From Planctomycetales bacterium (GTDB taxonomy: Bacteria > Planctomycetota > Planctomycetia > Pirellulales > Lacipirellulaceae), in NCBI GenBank assembly GCA_020427145.1, contig JAGQOU010000136.1, forward strand, positions 1-64,000: a stretch of 64,000 nucleotides of DNA, in the 5' to 3' direction. This document shows positions 61,282 to 64,000 of the stretch, piece by piece. The notes beneath the pieces were generated by a model, which worked only from the letters and a program-made list of their open reading frames with translations, was not told where the DNA came from and made no database searches. The position numbers and the translations under genes are program-made. Position 1 is the first letter of the stretch. Each line of letters starts with the position of its first letter.

Positions 61282-62001
61282 ATGAGACTAAGTTCTGGGC
61301 TTCTTTGCGCTGCCATTGCGGCGTTATCAGTCGGCGGCGCTCGTGCCGCCACGATGACCGCCATCGCTAGCGCCGACACCTTCACGCGAAGCGGCGTCAA
61401 CGCCGGCGCGGCAGAGAATTTGAGCGTAAACGGTTTTGGCGGCGGAGACTTCGTCGCTTACTTTCGATTTGATCTTTCGGGCGTGACCGGACCGATTACC
61501 GACGCCACGCTGAAACTGCACGAAACGGCCGGAGTGCGCAACGACGGCATCACCAATGGTCGCCACCAAGTGTATGGCTTGACCAATGCGGCGGGAAACA
61601 CGCCGCAAAACTGGGACGAGTCGGTCGATCTGGTCGCAGGAGCCGAATACACAAACACCGGCGGCAACAACATCGACTTGGCGCAAGTCTTCAACCTCGA
61701 CGCCGACGCTGGCGCCAATGTCACGGAGACTGTTCCCGGCACGGACAATGTGGACGTGACGACCGCCGGACCGGACTTGGTGACGTTCCTCAACAATCGC
61801 CTGGCTGACGGCGGTCTGACCACGTTCATCGTGTCGATCGACGCCGACAATCGGGGCTATGGTTTTGCGTCGCGAGAGAACGCGAACGCGGACTTCCGAC
61901 CCATGCTGACGATTAGCGGCCCTGGCGTTGTGCCGGAGCCGACCTCGCTGGCGCTGCTGGCCGCGGCCCTGGGCGGCCTCGCCATGGTGCGTCGTAAGTA
62001 A
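61282..62001 (+). CDS. PEP-CTERM protein with DNRLRE/CBM96-like domain
   Basis: 239 residues from the ATG at 61282, preceded by GGGAGGG eight bases upstream. The signal peptide is MRLSSGLLCAAIAALSVGGA. The body resembles DNRLRE/CBM96-type carbohydrate-binding domains: IASADTFTRSGVNAGAAENL, DFVAYFRFDLSGVTGPITDA, TLKLHETAG and FIVSIDADNRGYGFASREN. The C-terminus is VVPEPTSLALLAAALGGLAM plus RRK. It is followed by a strong terminator, so it is monocistronic, but it sits between the acetylesterase and the GH28 gene and may bind pectin or its fragments at the cell surface. Confidence 0.85.
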   Translation: MRLSSGLLCAAIAALSVGGARAATMTAIASADTFTRSGVNAGAAENLSVNGFGGGDFVAYFRFDLSGVTGPITDATLKLHETAGVRNDGITNGRHQVYGLTNAAGNTPQNWDESVDLVAGAEYTNTGGNNIDLAQVFNLDADAGANVTETVPGTDNVDVTTAGPDLVTFLNNRLADGGLTTFIVSIDADNRGYGFASRENANADFRPMLTISGPGVVPEPTSLALLAAALGGLAMVRRK

Positions 62002-62029
62002 CGTTTGACATCGTACTGACGATCCCCGC

Positions 62030-62064
62030 GGGCGCGTCCAGATTGGCTGGACGCGCCCGTTTTT
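62030..62064 (+). terminator. Intrinsic terminator after PEP-CTERM gene
   Basis: GGGCGCGTCCAG (62030-62041), loop ATTGG, CTGGACGCGCCC (62047-62058): a perfect 12-bp stem, then GTTTTT. It lies 29 bp after the stop codon. Confidence 0.92.
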
Positions 62065-62154
62065 CGTTGTAGGCTGACCGGTCGCTCGTCTCAACTCTTC
62101 TGTCACGCGTTTGCCGTTGGCGGCCGATGCCGCCGACTCGCTGGAGTCTCCTGG

Positions 62155-63456
62155 ATGTTTCGCTTTGTCTTGTCAATCGCCCGCGTGGCGACGGTTGTTG
62201 TGTGCCCGATCGCCGCGGTTGCCGCCGCCGATCATTCGATTCTTGACTTCGGCGCCGAGCCGGGCGGCGAGACGCTCTGTACCGCCGCCATTCAACAGGC
62301 GATCGACCACGCGGCAGCCGACGGCGGGGGACGCGTCGTCGTGCCGGCTGGCGTATTCAAGTCGGGCGCGCTCACGCTGAAGCAGGGCGTCGAACTGCAT
62401 CTGGCCGAGGGCGCCGTGCTGCTGGGGTCGACCGATCTGGCCGACTATCCCAAGCAGGTGACGCGCATCGAGGGGCACTTCGAGCCGTGGCGACCGGCGC
62501 TGGTCAACGCCAAGGACTTGCAGGGAGTGCGGATCACCGGCCCCGGCACGCTCGACGGCAACGGCAAGCCGTTCTGGACCGCCTTCTGGCAGCGCCGTGC
62601 CGAGAACCGCAAATGCACGAACCTGGAGGTCGAGCGCCCCCGGTTGATGTTCTTGGAGAATTGCCGCGACGTGGAGATTCAGGGCATTCACCTGAAGGAC
62701 TCGGGATTCTGGAATCTGCACCTCTACAAATGCCGCGACGTGACGGTCGAGGGAATCACGATCACCGCGCCGCATGGCGACCCGCCGAAGATCGTCGGCG
62801 AGGGTCAGCCGTGGGACGAGGTGTCGATTGATCGGGCGCCGAGTTCCGACGGCATCGACGTCGACAGCTGCCAGAACGTGACGATTCGCGGCTGCACGAT
62901 TTCCGTGGGCGACGACTGCATTGCACTGAAGGGCACCAAGGGGCCGCTGGCGATGGAGGACGAAACGAGCCCGCCGGTCGAGAACGTGACAATCGTCGAC
63001 TGCGATCTGCAAAGCGGCCACGGCGTGATGACCTGCGGCAGCGAGGCGACGATCGTGCGCAACGTGACGGTGAAGAACTGCCGCGTGGGACCGGGGATCC
63101 CCGTGGTGCGGCTCAAGCTGCGCCCCGATACGCCGCAGTTGTACGAGAACATCACGGTCGACGGGATCGTGGCGGATCACGCGCAGGCGCTGTTCGACGT
63201 GAAGCCCTGGACGCAGTTCTTCGATCTGCAGGGGCACGAGCCGCCGAAGTCGCAGGTGCGGAATGTCACGGTCAGGAACGTGACGGGGTCGTTTCGCTCG
63301 CTGGGCGAGTTGCGCGGCAATCCAGGGGATGAGATTGAGGGCGTGGTGCTGCGGGACGTGGAGATTCAAGCCAACAACACCCGCTTGCGCGTCGACGACT
63401 CGACTGCGATACGGTGTGAGAACGTGCTGGTCAACGGGAAGCCGCTGGAGCTGTAA
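62155..63456 (+). CDS. GH28 polygalacturonase-type enzyme
   Basis: 433 residues. A signal peptide at about residues 1-24 is followed by a right-handed beta-helix. The GH28 signatures are all present: SSDGIDVDSC (Asp232), VGDDCIALKG (Asp253/Asp254), SGHGVMTCGSE (His289) and VRLKLRPD (Arg319, Lys321). The upstream motif WNLHLYKCRDVTVEGITIT is typical of exo-acting bacterial members. It hydrolyses galacturonan linkages in pectin, or rhamnogalacturonan in some members. It lies 91 bp upstream of an oligogalacturonate-lyase-like gene on the same strand, consistent with a pectin operon. An upstream GGAG occurs about 12 bases before the ATG. Confidence 0.95.
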   Translation: MFRFVLSIARVATVVVCPIAAVAAADHSILDFGAEPGGETLCTAAIQQAIDHAAADGGGRVVVPAGVFKSGALTLKQGVELHLAEGAVLLGSTDLADYPKQVTRIEGHFEPWRPALVNAKDLQGVRITGPGTLDGNGKPFWTAFWQRRAENRKCTNLEVERPRLMFLENCRDVEIQGIHLKDSGFWNLHLYKCRDVTVEGITITAPHGDPPKIVGEGQPWDEVSIDRAPSSDGIDVDSCQNVTIRGCTISVGDDCIALKGTKGPLAMEDETSPPVENVTIVDCDLQSGHGVMTCGSEATIVRNVTVKNCRVGPGIPVVRLKLRPDTPQLYENITVDGIVADHAQALFDVKPWTQFFDLQGHEPPKSQVRNVTVRNVTGSFRSLGELRGNPGDEIEGVVLRDVEIQANNTRLRVDDSTAIRCENVLVNGKPLEL

Positions 63457-63546
63457 GGTCGCCAGGAAGCTGCCGCGCGGCGACTTGGGAAATGTCTTTT
63501 TGCAAACACGCGGCCGCGCGGAACGGCCGCACCCCGGGAGGCAGTT

Positions 63547-64000
63547 ATGCCGCTTCAAAGTCGGCGTCGTTTGTGGTGGGCAACGGTTTTGATCTGTGCC
63601 GGCGCGGGCCTGTTGGGCCAATCGGCGCAGGCGGCCGACGACCCGCCGCGCGAGTGGATCGACCCCGCCACCGGCCACCGCATCGTCCGCCTCTCCGACG
63701 AGCCGGGCAGCCAAAGCTTGTACTTTCACCAGTACCCGTTCTCGGCTGACGGTCGCAAGATGGTGTTCACCACGCCCGCGGGCATCGCGACGGTCGACCT
63801 GCAAACCCGCGAGATTCAACCGGTCGTCAGCGGGCCCGTGCGCATCCTGCTCACCGGCCGCAAGACAGGCGACGTGTACTACATCGAGGCGGGCGTCGTG
63901 AAGGCGGCGAATCTCGACACGCACGCGGTGCGCGAGGTCGCAGCATTGCCCGAACAGTTCCGCTTTCCGATGCCGGCCCGACAGTTAGGCCGCTGGCGGC
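63547..64000 (+). CDS. Oligogalacturonate lyase-like protein (PL22 type), 3' end outside window
   Basis: The ATG at 63547 has GGGAGG six bases upstream and opens a frame with no stop through the window end (151 codons visible). The signal peptide is about residues 8-30 (RLWWATVLICAGAGLLGQSA). The first propeller blade reads EWIDPATGHRIVRLSDEPGS, YFHQYPFSADGRKMVFTTPA, IATVDLQTREIQPVVSG, which is the usual beginning of PL22/oligogalacturonide lyase and related WD40-like proteins in planctomycetes. It would split unsaturated or short oligogalacturonates made by the GH28 enzyme encoded just upstream. The full length and catalytic residues are not visible here. Confidence 0.8.
   Translation, partial: MPLQSRRRLWWATVLICAGAGLLGQSAQAADDPPREWIDPATGHRIVRLSDEPGSQSLYFHQYPFSADGRKMVFTTPAGIATVDLQTREIQPVVSGPVRILLTGRKTGDVYYIEAGVVKAANLDTHAVREVAALPEQFRFPMPARQLGRWR

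Noticed and set aside
62173-63924. 583-codon minus-strand open frame
   Set aside because: Antisense to the GH28 gene and the start of the PL22-like gene, both of which have catalytic or blade motifs and ribosome-binding sites.
1-64000. tRNA or rRNA genes
   Set aside because: No cloverleaf with a TTCGA-type T-arm and no conserved rRNA segment was found by eye on either strand; a dedicated covariance search was not possible.

Overview
The window looks like a chromosomal piece of a free-living, high-GC planctomycete, probably of the Pirellulales/Lacipirellulaceae type. The reasons are: two DUF1559 pseudopilins, eight PEP-CTERM-anchored secreted proteins, several dockerin-like modules ending in the motif DGGDFLxWQRG, an ECF sigma factor overlapping a FecR-like anti-sigma gene, a sulfatase with the planctomycete C-terminal domain, and many short palindromic intergenic repeats. 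No rRNA, tRNA, CRISPR array, transposase or phage gene was recognised.

Left edge to 9.4 kb: the end of a multiheme cytochrome that carries palindromic repeats in frame; small proteins (a DUF3885-like protein, DUF2200, YdeI with a CDGSH-type tail); then an outer-membrane-like beta-barrel protein next to a five-CXXCH cytochrome c. 9.7-28.8 kb: a rightward GH76-like enzyme, then a leftward run of eleven genes in the order ECF sigma, FecR-like anti-sigma, PEP-CTERM protein, DUF1559 pseudopilin, lipoprotein, secreted GH13-dockerin-PEP-CTERM, second PEP-CTERM protein, GH13 lipoprotein, solute-binding protein fused to a MalF-type permease, MalG, MalK. This reads as an alpha-glucan capture, hydrolysis and import locus.

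29.3-51.5 kb: after a lone PEP-CTERM protein comes a second glycan locus arranged around a LacI-type regulator. Leftward from it run two PEP-CTERM proteins, a DUF1559 pseudopilin, a lipoprotein, a secreted GH113-type mannanase with dockerin and PEP-CTERM, a TRAP transporter (DctPQM) and glucuronate isomerase UxaC. Rightward run GH130, a sodium/solute symporter, a two-catalytic-domain GH5-like/GH113-like mannanase and a sulfatase with a one-base frameshift. Two similar 20-bp imperfect palindromes lie on the two sides of lacI and may be its operators. The order PEP-CTERM protein, DUF1559 pseudopilin, lipoprotein, dockerin/PEP-CTERM hydrolase, transporter is seen in both glycan loci. It is the best candidate here for an undescribed modular glycan-capture system.

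51.5-64 kb: L-rhamnose mutarotase with two beta-propeller proteins, then GH2, a tandem-domain rhamnogalacturonan acetylesterase, a PEP-CTERM protein, a GH28 polygalacturonase and the start of an oligogalacturonate-lyase-like gene cut by the window end. This suggests pectin or rhamnogalacturonan use. Assignments rest on motif recognition by eye, and no database search was run.
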